In this document: piece by piece, positions 33,779-41,134 of the stretch
How positions within the stretch are numbered: position 1 is the first letter of the stretch
Layout of the letters: each line of letters begins with the position of its first letter
Origin: an uncultured Prevotellaceae bacterium
GTDB lineage: Bacteria > Bacteroidota > Bacteroidia > Bacteroidales > Bacteroidaceae
Length of the DNA: 41,134 bases
Reading direction: 5' to 3'
Assembly: GCA_902770195.1 (NCBI GenBank)
Contig: CACXSA010000047.1
Span: 1 to 41,134, forward strand
Made by a program: the position numbers and the translations under genes
The notes under the pieces: model-generated
The model's input: the letters and a program-made list of their open reading frames with translations, nothing else
Told to the model about the DNA's origin: nothing
The model's database searches: none

Positions 33779-34123
33779 TTACTTAACCTTTGCAACGATA
33801 GCCTTGAAAGCCTCGGGGTTGTTGAGTGCGAGGTCAGCAAGAACCTTGCGGTTAATCTCAATACCAGCCTTTGAGAGAGCTCCCATAAGGGCTGAATAGC
33901 TCATACCTTCCTGACGAGCGGCAGCGTTGATACGCTGAATCCACAGAGCACGGAAAGTGCGCTTCTTGTTCTTACGATCGCGATAAGCATAGGTAAGACC
34001 CTTCTCCCAAGTGTTCTTGGCTACTGTCCAAACATTCTTGCGGGCACCTAAGTAACCGCGAGTGAGTTTCAGAATTCTTTTACGTTTTGCACGTGATGCA
34101 ACGTGATTTACTGATCTTGGCAT
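33779..34123 (-). CDS. rplT: 50S ribosomal protein L20
   Basis: This 114-aa highly basic protein has the canonical N-terminus [19 protein letters not shown], then [17 protein letters not shown] and [16 protein letters not shown]. It binds 23S rRNA early in large-subunit assembly and, in other bacteria, represses its own operon. It is the last gene of infC-rpmI-rplT, 37 bp after rpmI. Confidence 0.98.
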   Translation of the reverse strand: MPRSVNHVASRAKRKRILKLTRGYLGARKNVWTVAKNTWEKGLTYAYRDRKNKKRTFRALWIQRINAAARQEGMSYSALMGALSKAGIEINRKVLADLALNNPEAFKAIVAKVK

Positions 34124-34160
34124 AGTTTTCTAATACTTTAAATGTTTGACAATAGGTGAA

Positions 34161-34358
34161 TTAACGGAGACACAACAGGTCACGAACCTGCTTCAGATTT
34201 GAGTTGTCAACGAGCGTAGAACCGCAAAGGTTACGCTTCTGTTTCTTTGTTTTCTTTGTCAGAATGTGACTGTGGTAAGCGTGGTGTCTCTTAACCTTAC
34301 CTGTACCGGTGAATGAGAATCTCTTCTTGGCACCGGAATTTGTCTTTACTTTTGGCAT
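34161..34358 (-). CDS. rpmI: 50S ribosomal protein L35
   Basis: This 65-aa basic protein begins [20 protein letters not shown] and continues [20 protein letters not shown], the standard L35 sequence. It sits 27 bp after infC and 37 bp before rplT in the conserved operon. Confidence 0.98.
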   Translation of the reverse strand: MPKVKTNSGAKKRFSFTGTGKVKRHHAYHSHILTKKTKKQKRNLCGSTLVDNSNLKQVRDLLCLR

Positions 34359-34385
34359 ATACCGGGCGCGCCACCATTTCTTTCC

Positions 34386-35087
34386 TTATTCGTCTTCTGT
34401 CTCAGTCAACTTCTTCAGCGCATCAGCACTAATCTTAGCGTTGGCCAGCATTCCTCCGTTGGCAGGGGTATCAACATCTACATCGACTTTTTGCTGACGG
34501 GCAGCTTCCTTTGCTTCTACCTCAGAAGCCTCGCGGTCACGAGCCTGCTGACTCTTCTTTGCCACACCGGCCTTCTTAGGAGCGAGATAGAGAAACATCT
34601 TCTTTCCTTCCAGCGAGGGCATTCCCTCTACCTTTCCGCATTCCTCCAAGTCGTTGGCAAAACGCAGCAAGAGCACCTCGCCTTGCTCCTTGAACAGGAT
34701 GGAACGTCCACGGAAGAACACATAGGCACGAACCTTGTTGCCCTCCTCCAGGAATTCCTTGGCATGCTTCAGCTTGAACTGATAGTCGTGCTCGTCGGTC
34801 TGAGGCCCGAAGCGAATCTCCTTAACCTCAACCTTCACTTGCTTGGCCTTCATTTCCTTCTGGCGCTTCTTCTGCTGATAGAGGAATTTCGAATAGTCGA
34901 TGAGTCGGCATACAGGCGGATTGGCATTGGGCGATATCTCTACCAGGTCAACGCCTTCATCGCGCGCCATTTCAAGAGCCTGACGTGTGGGAACAACCGT
35001 TGAGCCGTCCTCACCTACAATACGTACCTCACGAACACGAATCTGCTCGTTAATGCGGTACTGATTCTTCATTTTGTCGTTCTTCAT
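34386..35087 (-). CDS. infC: translation initiation factor IF-3
   Basis: This 233-aa factor binds the 30S subunit and checks initiator tRNA pairing. The N-domain contains [19 protein letters not shown] and [19 protein letters not shown]. The C-domain contains [19 protein letters not shown] and [19 protein letters not shown]-terminal extension of about 50 residues, rich in Lys/Glu/Ala, is beyond the usual 180-aa core and is common in Bacteroidetes. The start at 35087 is favoured because the frame upstream to 35126 contains the -7 box; ATG 35072 is an alternative. Confidence 0.95.
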   Translation of the reverse strand: MKNDKMKNQYRINEQIRVREVRIVGEDGSTVVPTRQALEMARDEGVDLVEISPNANPPVCRLIDYSKFLYQQKKRQKEMKAKQVKVEVKEIRFGPQTDEHDYQFKLKHAKEFLEEGNKVRAYVFFRGRSILFKEQGEVLLLRFANDLEECGKVEGMPSLEGKKMFLYLAPKKAGVAKKSQQARDREASEVEAKEAARQQKVDVDVDTPANGGMLANAKISADALKKLTETEDE

Positions 35088-35110
35088 CAACTGTTTTTTC
35101 GAAATCGGCT

Positions 35111-35141
35111 GCAAAGTTACTAACATTCAGGCAAATAACAA
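35111..35141 (-). promoter_or_regulatory. promoter of the infC-rpmI-rplT operon
   Basis: On minus, TTTG (35141-35138), 19 bp, TAACTTTG (35118-35111), 23 bp before ATG 35087. Confidence 0.75.
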
Positions 35142-35219
35142 AATAAAAATTGAATTATTTTCGCTACTATTGGTTCATTTTTCTTTGAAGGTGTTTTTTT
35201 TTACGTTACGGACAAAAAA

Positions 35220-35287
35220 TTGCACATAAATTTTGCAAATGTGCAGAAAATGAATTACCTTTGCACAAAATTTTGAAAATTGTGCAA
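35220..35287 (+). promoter_or_regulatory. acyl-CoA ligase promoter with two matching operator-like inverted repeats
   Basis: TTTG (35232-35235), 20 bp, TACCTTTG (35256-35263) forms the promoter. One inverted repeat, TTGCACAT (35220-35227) with ATGTGCA (35239-35245), covers the -33. A second, TTGCACAA (35261-35268) with TTGTGCAA (35280-35287), covers the start site and the A of the ATG. Both have 11-bp gaps, and their centres are about 41 bp apart. A dimeric repressor is the obvious reading. Confidence 0.75.
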
Positions 35288-36945
35288 TGAACAACATACC
35301 CAGTTTCAATTCTTATATTGAAAAAACGATTACTGACAACTGGTTACTTGACGCGCTGACCGACTACAAGGGCTCTACCCTTCAGTATCATGACGTAGCC
35401 AGAAAGATTGAGAAGCTGCACATCATGATGGAGGCAGCAGGCATACAGAAAGGAGACAGGATAGCCGTGTGCGGACGAAACTCTGCACATTGGGCCGTAG
35501 CCTTTCTGGCAACCATCACCTACGGAGCCGTTGTCGTACCCATTCTCCACGAGTTTAACGACGAGCAGATTCACAACATCGTCAATCACTCCGAATCCCG
35601 CTTGCTCTTTGTCGGCGACTATATTGTCAACATCATCAATCCCGACGCGATGCCCCATTTGGAAGGCATTTTCAACTTGCCCGACTTTTCGCTCCACACT
35701 TGTCGCACAGATAAACTAATGTATGCGCGCGAACACCTGAACGAGATGTTCGGTCATAAATATCCCAACGCTTTCCGCAAAGAAGATATCCATTGGTATC
35801 AGGACTCTCCTGAGGAATTATGCATGATCAACTACACCAGTGGCACTACGGGATTTTCCAAAGGCGTCATGCTCCCCTACCGTGCCATCTGGGGTAACGT
35901 GGATTTCTGTATCAAGAACCTCGCCAACCGCATGCCAAAGTACAGCAACATGCTGAACATCCTGCCCATGGCCCACATGTACGGTTTGGCCATCGAGTTC
36001 CTCTTCCCCTTCTGCTCAGGCTACCATCTGCATTTCCTCACTCGTCTGCCCTCGCCTGCTGTCATTGCCGAGGCCTACCAAGAGGTAAAACCTGACGTCA
36101 TCATTGCCGTACCCCTCATTATCGAGAAGATTATCCGCAAGCGCGTATTCCCCAAGATTCAGTCTAACGCCATCAAGATTATGCTGCAGATGCCTGTCGT
36201 CTCCAAGAAAGTCAAGGCACGCATCTGCCAGGAGGTCTATAACGCCTTTGGCGGACGGGCATACGAGATCATCATTGGTGGTGCACCTCTCAACCAGGAA
36301 ATAGAGTCCTTCCTGAAGAGCATTGACTTCCCCTTCACGGTGGGCTATGGTACCACAGAGTGTGCACCGCTCATCTCTTATAGCGACTACCACGTCTTCC
36401 AGCCAGGCTCCTGCGGACAGCCTTTGCCCAATATGGAAGTCCGTATTGCATCCTCCGACCCACAGAACATCGAGGGTGAGATCATCGCACGTGGTACCAA
36501 CGTCATGTTGGGCTACTACAAGAACCCGGAAGCCACTCAGAAGGCCATCGACCGCGAGGGCTGGTATCATACCGGCGACCTTGCCACCATGTCTGCCAGT
36601 GGTCATATCTTCATCCGTGGACGCCTGAAGAACATGCTCCTGGGAGCCAACGGCCAGAATGTCTATCCCGAGGAAATCGAGGACAAGCTCAACTCTATGG
36701 CGATGATTAGCGAGAGCCTCATCGTACAACGGGGCGACAAGCTCGTAGCCTTGGTTCATCCCGACATGGACGAAGTCAAGAGCATGGGATTCACCCAGGA
36801 AGACCTGGAGAACATCATGGAGCAGAACCGTCAGCAACTCAACGAACAGTTGCCCGTCTATAGCAAATTACAAGCCTTCGAACTGATGGAAGAAGAATTC
36901 CAGAAGACCCCGAAGAAGAGCATCAAACGATATTTATATAAATAA
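35287..36945 (+). CDS. AMP-forming long-chain acyl-CoA ligase (copy 1)
   Basis: This 552-aa ANL-superfamily enzyme activates a fatty acid to acyl-AMP and then acyl-CoA. Core motifs are INYTSGTTGFSKGVM (A3 loop), the GYGTTECAPL segment (A5), YHTGDLA (A7), GRLKNMLLG (A8) and the C-terminal catalytic lysine in PKKSIKRYLYK (A10). No signal peptide or membrane anchor is present. It is followed after 10 bp by a close paralogue. The substrate chain length is not readable. Confidence 0.92.
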   Translation: MNNIPSFNSYIEKTITDNWLLDALTDYKGSTLQYHDVARKIEKLHIMMEAAGIQKGDRIAVCGRNSAHWAVAFLATITYGAVVVPILHEFNDEQIHNIVNHSESRLLFVGDYIVNIINPDAMPHLEGIFNLPDFSLHTCRTDKLMYAREHLNEMFGHKYPNAFRKEDIHWYQDSPEELCMINYTSGTTGFSKGVMLPYRAIWGNVDFCIKNLANRMPKYSNMLNILPMAHMYGLAIEFLFPFCSGYHLHFLTRLPSPAVIAEAYQEVKPDVIIAVPLIIEKIIRKRVFPKIQSNAIKIMLQMPVVSKKVKARICQEVYNAFGGRAYEIIIGGAPLNQEIESFLKSIDFPFTVGYGTTECAPLISYSDYHVFQPGSCGQPLPNMEVRIASSDPQNIEGEIIARGTNVMLGYYKNPEATQKAIDREGWYHTGDLATMSASGHIFIRGRLKNMLLGANGQNVYPEEIEDKLNSMAMISESLIVQRGDKLVALVHPDMDEVKSMGFTQEDLENIMEQNRQQLNEQLPVYSKLQAFELMEEEFQKTPKKSIKRYLYK

Positions 36946-36955
36946 GGAATATATT

Positions 36956-38617
36956 ATGGAAAACGTACCCAGTTTCAACAAACTTATAGAGCAGAGCATC
37001 ATCAACAACTGGGACCTTGATGCACTGACCGACTACAAGGGAGCAACCCTTCAGTATCATGATGTGGCACGAAAAATCGAGAAGCTACATATCCTGTTCG
37101 AGAACAGCGGTGTGGTGAAAGGCGACAAGATAGCCCTCTGCGGCCGCAACAGCAGCCAGTGGGCCGTAGCCTTTCTCGCTACCCTCACCTACGGAGCCGT
37201 TGCCGTTCCCATTCTCCATGAGTTCATGGCTGAGCAGATTCATAACATCGTCAATCACTCCGATGCCAAGCTGCTCTTCGTGGGCGACCATGTGGCCACG
37301 CAGATAGACCCCATGCAGATGCCTCATCTGGAGGGTATCATCAACAACCCCGACTATTCGCTCATGGTGTCGCGCACCGATAAGCTCACCTATGCCCGTG
37401 AGCACCTCAACGAGCTGTACGGCAAGAAGTTCCCCAAGTATTTCCGTCAGGAACATGTCCACTATTACGAGGAAGAGAATGGCGAGGAAATGGCGATGAT
37501 CAACTACACCTCCGGCACCACCGGTTTCTCCAAGGGTGTCATGATACCCTATCGTGCCCTGTGGTCCAACTACGACTTTGCCGAGCACGTACTGGGCAAG
37601 ACCATCAACCGTGGCGACCGCATCATCTCCATTCTCCCCATGGCCCACATGTACGGCATGGCCTTCGAGTTCGTCTTCGAGTTCCTGCATGGCTGCCATG
37701 TCTATTACCTCAACCGCATCCCCTCGCCTGCCATCATCGCACAGGCCTTTGCCGATATCAAGCCCAAGATCATCATCGCCGTACCTTTGGTCATCGAGAA
37801 GATAATCCGCAAGAAGGTGTTCCCCAAGATTCAGAACAACCGCATGCGCCTCCTGCTCTCCATGCCCGTCATTTCCAAGAAGGTCCGCGAGAAGATTTGT
37901 CAGGAGGTTATCAAAGCCTTCGGTGGCGAGCTCTACGAAGTCATCATCGGAGGTGCCGCCTTCAACCAGGAGGTAGAGGCCTTCCTCAAGCGCATCGAGT
38001 TCCCCTATACCGTAGGCTACGGAGCCACCGAATGCGCACCTATCATCTGCTATCGCGACTGGCACACCTTCGTGCAGGGCTCCTGCGGACAGGCCGCCTA
38101 CCACATGCAGGTGAAGGTCAACTCCACCAATCCTGCCGAGATTCCCGGCGAGATTCTTGCCAAGGGTCTGAACACCATGCTGGGTTATTACAAGAATCCC
38201 GAGGCCACAGCCGAGACCCTCGATGAGGACGGCTGGTATCATACCGGCGACCTGGGCACTATGGACTATGGCGGCAATGTCTTTATCAATGGTCGTTCCA
38301 AGAACATGCTCCTCGGTCCCAGCGGTCAGAACATCTATCCTGAGGAAATCGAGGACAAGCTCAACTCCATGCCGATGGTGGTCGAGAGTGTGGTCGTTCA
38401 GCGCGACACCAAGCTCGTCGGACTGGTCTATCCTGACTACGACGAAGCCAAGAACATGCGCTTCAACGACAATGACCTCAAGAACATCATGGAGCAGAAC
38501 CGTCAGCAACTCAACGATCAGTTGCCCGCCTACGAAAAGCTAACCGAGATAGAAATCCGTACCGAGGAGTTCGAGAAGACGCCAAAGCGCAGCATCAAGC
38601 GCTTCCTCTATACCTAA
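36956..38617 (+). CDS. AMP-forming long-chain acyl-CoA ligase (copy 2)
   Basis: This 553-aa paralogue is collinear with the upstream gene over its full length. The N-terminal DALTDYKG-(S/T)-TLQYHDVARKIEKLH and most motifs are shared: NYTSGTTGFSKGVM, GYGATECAP, YHTGDLG, GRSKNMLLG and PKRSIKRFLY. It clearly arose by tandem duplication and then diverged, mainly in the 120-170 and 290-400 regions. Both copies keep all catalytic motifs, so different acyl specificities are likely. Same operon, 10-bp gap. Confidence 0.92.
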   Translation: MENVPSFNKLIEQSIINNWDLDALTDYKGATLQYHDVARKIEKLHILFENSGVVKGDKIALCGRNSSQWAVAFLATLTYGAVAVPILHEFMAEQIHNIVNHSDAKLLFVGDHVATQIDPMQMPHLEGIINNPDYSLMVSRTDKLTYAREHLNELYGKKFPKYFRQEHVHYYEEENGEEMAMINYTSGTTGFSKGVMIPYRALWSNYDFAEHVLGKTINRGDRIISILPMAHMYGMAFEFVFEFLHGCHVYYLNRIPSPAIIAQAFADIKPKIIIAVPLVIEKIIRKKVFPKIQNNRMRLLLSMPVISKKVREKICQEVIKAFGGELYEVIIGGAAFNQEVEAFLKRIEFPYTVGYGATECAPIICYRDWHTFVQGSCGQAAYHMQVKVNSTNPAEIPGEILAKGLNTMLGYYKNPEATAETLDEDGWYHTGDLGTMDYGGNVFINGRSKNMLLGPSGQNIYPEEIEDKLNSMPMVVESVVVQRDTKLVGLVYPDYDEAKNMRFNDNDLKNIMEQNRQQLNDQLPAYEKLTEIEIRTEEFEKTPKRSIKRFLYT

Positions 38618-38645
38618 CCCGACGGACATATCCCACCACACCGCT

Positions 38646-39791
38646 ATGACAGACAACAGCAAATGGGTGGCCTGTTGGGGCAATGCCACCTCCATTACCA
38701 ATCGTCGCGAGGCCGTCTATGCCAAGGACCTCACCCTGCGCTATCCCGTCCGCATGCCGTTCAGCGGTAGCCAGCTGCGCTTCCGTTTCTCCAACCTCAC
38801 AGGCACGGAACCCGTCACCCTCGACAAGGTGTTTGTAGGGCATACCCCCATCACCTTCGACGGTGCCCGCAGCGTTTGCCTCCTGCCCGGCAAGGAGACC
38901 CAGAGCGACGCCATCAGCTATCCAGTCAACCGTGGCGACACCATCGACGTCAGCTTCTATATGGCTGGCTATACCCAGATGAACAGCGGCACCCTCATCA
39001 CCGGTCCACTCTCCAAAGGCACCTATGCCTATGGCGACTATGCCGATGCCGACGAGATGCCCCTCAACCTGAGCCGCAACACCAACTGGTTCTATTTCCT
39101 CAACACCATCGACGTGTTCACCGCCTCCCACAACCGTGCCGTAGTCTGCTATGGCGACTCCATCACCGCCCAGTCGTGGCCCGACTACATGGCACAGCTG
39201 GCCTTCGGCTCCAACACAGCCGTCATTCGCCGCGCAGTCAGTGGCACGCGCATCCTCCGACAATACGACTGCATCACCTATCAGGCCTACGGCTTGAAGG
39301 GTGCCACACGCTTCCCCGTCGAGATGAACGTAGCAGGTGCCACCGACCTCATCATCCAACACGGCATCAACGACATCATCCACCCCGTCGGTACCGACGT
39401 CAACCCCTTCCGACCCTGGAGCGACCTGCCCACGGTCGAGGAGATGCAACAAGGCGTTGAGAATATCTATGTCAAGCCCGCCAAAGCCATGGGACTGAAA
39501 GTATGGAGCGGAACCCTGCTGCCCATCTACGGATGGCGTACCTACAACGAAGACCGCGAGCTGATGCGCCAGCAGTTCAACGAATGGCTGCGCACCTCAC
39601 CCCTCTTCGATGGCTGCATCGACTTCGACGCCGCCGTTCGTAGCGTCACCAACCCCAAAGCCTTTGCCGACGGATTCGATAGCGGCGACCATCTCCATCC
39701 CAGCGAGCGCGCCTACGAAGCAATGGCACACGCCGCTGCCAACAAGATTATCCGCTCCATGCCACGCTACGACCACGAAGAATACCTTTAA
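38646..39791 (+). CDS. SGNH/GDSL-family hydrolase
   Basis: This 381-aa protein has an N-terminal beta-sandwich (about 1-155). An SGNH esterase domain follows, with block I CYGDSITAQ (Ser near 168), block III HGINDI and block V DHLHPS carrying the Asp-x-x-His pair. No signal peptide is seen at this start, so as read it is cytoplasmic, unusual for a polysaccharide deacetylase. It follows the second acyl-CoA ligase by 28 bp and may act as a thioesterase or esterase in the same pathway. A secreted role from an undetected upstream start is excluded by the ligase gene. Confidence 0.83.
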   Translation: MTDNSKWVACWGNATSITNRREAVYAKDLTLRYPVRMPFSGSQLRFRFSNLTGTEPVTLDKVFVGHTPITFDGARSVCLLPGKETQSDAISYPVNRGDTIDVSFYMAGYTQMNSGTLITGPLSKGTYAYGDYADADEMPLNLSRNTNWFYFLNTIDVFTASHNRAVVCYGDSITAQSWPDYMAQLAFGSNTAVIRRAVSGTRILRQYDCITYQAYGLKGATRFPVEMNVAGATDLIIQHGINDIIHPVGTDVNPFRPWSDLPTVEEMQQGVENIYVKPAKAMGLKVWSGTLLPIYGWRTYNEDRELMRQQFNEWLRTSPLFDGCIDFDAAVRSVTNPKAFADGFDSGDHLHPSERAYEAMAHAAANKIIRSMPRYDHEEYL

Positions 39792-39818
39792 TAAAAAGCA
39801 AATAATCTCCCTTTTTTT

Positions 39819-40274
39819 CTATTTGTAGTACCCGATCCTGACATCATGTCTTGGCGTTCCAAAGGGAGTCCAGGAGATGTGGAGCCAACCATTGCCCGTG
39901 AGTAGTTGGTCGGTGAGTTGGTGAGCCTTGAGGAAGTTGACCAAGCGTTGGAACTGTTGAGGGTCCTTGGGGCGAATGTCGGCAGCTTGGCCGAGCAAGT
40001 GCTGCGAGTTGCGGACACCACCCACCAGGCGGTTCACCCTGCTGTTGCGGAAGCCCGAGTTCACGATGATCGGGCCGACCGCGATGCGTGCCGGCTCCAG
40101 CAGCATCTGGCAGCCATAGGCCGTGTTCACCACGTCCTGCAGCGTCGGCTTGTTGTCCGGATACTTGTCTGCCTTGATGAATTCGTTCAGCTTAAAGTGC
40201 GACGATAAGCGAACGCCATCAAGCTTGCTTGTTTGGCTAAGCGCAGCTGTACTGTTATTCGTTTGGTTTTTCAT
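39819..40274 (-). CDS. M15-family D-Ala-D-Ala carboxypeptidase / endolysin-like
   Basis: This 151-aa zinc peptidase has a single M15A domain with IVNSGFRNSRVN, then SQHLLGQAADI (H92, D99) and WLHIS (H132) as zinc ligands. It cleaves peptidoglycan stem peptides. It has no signal peptide, as in holin-dependent phage endolysins. It overlaps the upstream two-TM gene by 20 bp, and a smalltalk-like peptide precedes both. This arrangement looks like a small lysis cassette, which is inference. Confidence 0.88.
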   Translation of the reverse strand: MKNQTNNSTAALSQTSKLDGVRLSSHFKLNEFIKADKYPDNKPTLQDVVNTAYGCQMLLEPARIAVGPIIVNSGFRNSRVNRLVGGVRNSQHLLGQAADIRPKDPQQFQRLVNFLKAHQLTDQLLTGNGWLHISWTPFGTPRHDVRIGYYK

Positions 40275-40479
40275 GATAGTGCTTTTTGATGATACGGAGA
40301 TACTGATCCAGTCCGAAGATCGAGCCGGCCAGCAGGAACGACTGCGCCACGTAGTAGAGCAGCCCGCCCGCCACGTCGTCGATGTGGACCACTTGGTAAG
40401 CCACCATCACGGTGCTGCTCACGATGAGCAGCACCGCGCAGGCATACTGAGAGATTTTGAAGCCTTTCTGGTTTTCCAT
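40255..40479 (-). CDS. two-TM small membrane protein (holin-like)
   Basis: This 74-aa protein has two hydrophobic helices (about 11-30, YACAVLLIVSSTVMVAYQVV, and 37-57, AGGLLYYVAQSFLLAGSIFG) and a basic C-terminal tail (IIKKHYHEKPNE). Size, topology and its place just before an M15 peptidase are holin-like, but no family was recognised. Translation is probably coupled to the peptidase gene by the overlap. Confidence 0.72.
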   Translation of the reverse strand: MENQKGFKISQYACAVLLIVSSTVMVAYQVVHIDDVAGGLLYYVAQSFLLAGSIFGLDQYLRIIKKHYHEKPNE

Positions 40480-40506
40480 GGCTTTTTACTTTTTTACCTT
40501 TTACCT

Positions 40507-40593
40507 TTACACCATCGTGCCGCCTGCAGCTCCCAGCAACAGGGTGATGACATAACTGATTGCCTGAAGGATCATCTTTACCGTCTTGTTCAT
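40507..40593 (-). CDS. smalltalk-like microprotein
   Basis: This 28-aa frame encodes MNKTVKMILQAISYVITLLL followed by GAAGGTMV. A basic N-terminus and one hydrophobic helix make it similar in plan to the smalltalk protein at 15954-16049, but without the TSC ending. It is first in the peptidase module; its gap to the next gene is filled by G(G/A)TAAAA heptamers. It is too short for certainty. Confidence 0.55.
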   Translation of the reverse strand: MNKTVKMILQAISYVITLLLGAAGGTMV

Positions 40594-40663
40594 ACGCTTT
40601 AATGTTTTAAATGGTGAATATTAGGGTTATTTCCGCGGCCAAAACCGCCTCTCTATTACCCTA

Positions 40664-40695
40664 CAAAATTACTAAAAATAATCGAGAATACCAAA
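40664..40695 (-). promoter_or_regulatory. promoter of the peptidase module
   Basis: On minus, TTTG (40695-40692), 20 bp, TAATTTTG (40671-40664), 70 bp before the first start codon. The TTTGGTATTCTCG at the -33 resembles the TTTGGTAGTT motif at rpoD and at 41055. Confidence 0.75.
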
Positions 40696-40744
40696 TTTTC
40701 AGCAAAGGAAATTCATCCCAAAGTAGATAGAAAGTAGAAAAGTA

Positions 40745-40929
40745 GGAAAGTAGGAAAGCGGACATTAGTATGGTTTGAACTAAGATAACAGGCATTATAA
40801 TCATAATGTAATATAATAATATGGTAATAATATTAATTATAAAAATAAAAAAAACTCCGACTATGAAATGTCTCTCTTCCGCACTCTGAAGAACTGCTTA
40901 ATGTCCGCTTTCCGCATTTCCTACTTTCC
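40745..40929. repeat. inverted repeat with AT-rich 131-bp loop
   Basis: The left arm 40745-40767 is repeated in inverse at 40899-40929, with an 8-base insertion in the right arm. The enclosed loop is very AT-rich (about 40780-40855 is nearly all A/T). Confidence 0.8.
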
Positions 40930-40944
40930 GCATAACTACCCGCT

Positions 40945-40988
40945 GGCAATAACATGCCCTTATTGCCAAATAACATGCCCTTATTGCC
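40945..40988. repeat. two 20-bp tandem copies forming hairpins
   Basis: AATAACATGCCCTTATTGCC occurs at 40948-40967 and 40969-40988 (21-bp period). Preceded by GGC, each copy can fold as GGCAATAA/TTATTGCC with a 7-base loop. Confidence 0.88.
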
Positions 40989-41054
40989 GGATAAGGATGG
41001 GGTATTGACGAGGCAAAAAATGTTGATTTTTATTTGAAAAAAGTTGCGGAAATA

Positions 41055-41086
41055 TTTGGTAGTTTCGAATATTTTTCGTAACTTTG
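41055..41086 (+). promoter_or_regulatory. outward promoter at window end
   Basis: TTTG (41055-41058), 20 bp, TAACTTTG (41079-41086). The -33 lies next to TGGTAGTTTCG flanked by inverted AATATT arms, the same layout as the rpoD promoter. The gene it drives lies beyond 41134. Confidence 0.75.
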
Positions 41087-41134
41087 TAACATATTAAAAA
41101 AGCGGGATTCAGGCCACCCGGTGCAGTTGGTCTG

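Larger units (their letters stand above)
40594..41134. other. 541-bp AT-rich non-coding end region
   Basis: No convincing gene is present. It contains the minus-strand promoter of the peptidase module, a long inverted repeat (40745-40929), a hairpin-forming tandem repeat (40945-40988) and an outward plus-strand promoter (41055-41086). No start codon follows that promoter before the window ends. Confidence 0.7.

Noticed and set aside
35088-35126. Upstream start for IF-3
   Set aside because: The first ATG lies upstream of the -7 box (35118-35111), so it would not be in the transcript.
37085-38509. 474-codon open frame on the minus strand
   Set aside because: It lies wholly opposite the second acyl-CoA ligase. 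Its composition (long Val/Asp/Gly/His runs) is that of an antisense shadow of GC-rich codons, with no promoter or family motif.
40612-40731. 39-codon plus-strand ATG frame
   Set aside because: It runs across the minus-strand promoter of the peptidase module and has no promoter or resemblance of its own.
40945-40988. Possible CRISPR-like array
   Set aside because: Only two copies with a 1-bp separation and no spacer or cas gene; a tandem hairpin repeat is the better reading.
41087-41134. Possible tRNA or start of a gene at the window end
   Set aside because: The bases include a GGATTC-like string, but no cloverleaf can be drawn in the remaining 48 bases and no start codon is present.

Overview
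The window looks like a chromosomal segment of a Bacteroidales bacterium, most probably Prevotella/Segatella-like. Promoters follow the Bacteroidetes pattern (TTTG, about 20 bp, then TAnnTTTG) and Shine-Dalgarno sequences are mostly lacking. Family content fits too: DUF4494, DUF5686, a short primary sigma factor of 287 aa, 'smalltalk' microproteins and an AlaX-like editing protein. No rRNA, tRNA, CRISPR array or complete insertion sequence was seen.

Layout. 1-174 is the 3' end of an unrecognised gene. 258-3328 (minus) is an operon fabD - GH13 alpha-amylase - AlaX-like. 3467-4225 (plus) is a flavodoxin/ferredoxin fusion, convergent with 6615-4230 (minus), which holds a degenerate kinase-like membrane protein, a DUF4494 protein and a YggS-type PLP protein. 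6805-9251 carries an aminotransferase and a LolC/E-type permease. 9410-10996 is a mannitol dehydrogenase/uronate reductase family enzyme. 11407-14236 holds a DegP/HtrA protease, the primary sigma factor rpoD and a small exported protein. 14285-15793 (minus) is a type I-like glutamine synthetase.

15.9-17.4 kb (minus) is an accessory, repeat-rich locus: a smalltalk microprotein, a small HTH protein, a DUF7833-like protein with a possibly frameshifted N-terminus, iteron-like arrays and dispersed palindromes. 17526-18999 encodes a DUF3237 protein and an alpha/beta hydrolase.

19192-29997 is the most notable block. It is one compact nine-gene operon: YghO-like GNAT-fold protein, ketoacyl synthase, acyl carrier protein, hotdog dehydratase, MMPL/RND exporter, CrtI-like FAD oxidoreductase, FabG-type reductase, LolA-like carrier and a large outer-membrane DUF5686 protein. 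Together they look like a dedicated fatty-acyl or polyene-like biosynthesis and export pathway that lacks several hallmark aryl-polyene genes.

30085-33640 (minus) is iorA-iorB-aminotransferase, which fits aromatic amino acid breakdown to aryl-acetyl-CoA. 33779-35087 (minus) is infC-rpmI-rplT. 35287-39791 carries two tandem acyl-CoA ligase paralogues and an SGNH hydrolase behind a promoter flanked by two matching inverted repeats. 39819-40593 (minus) is a small lysis-like module (smalltalk-like peptide, two-TM protein, M15 peptidase). The last 540 bases hold inverted and tandem repeats and a promoter pointing out of the window.
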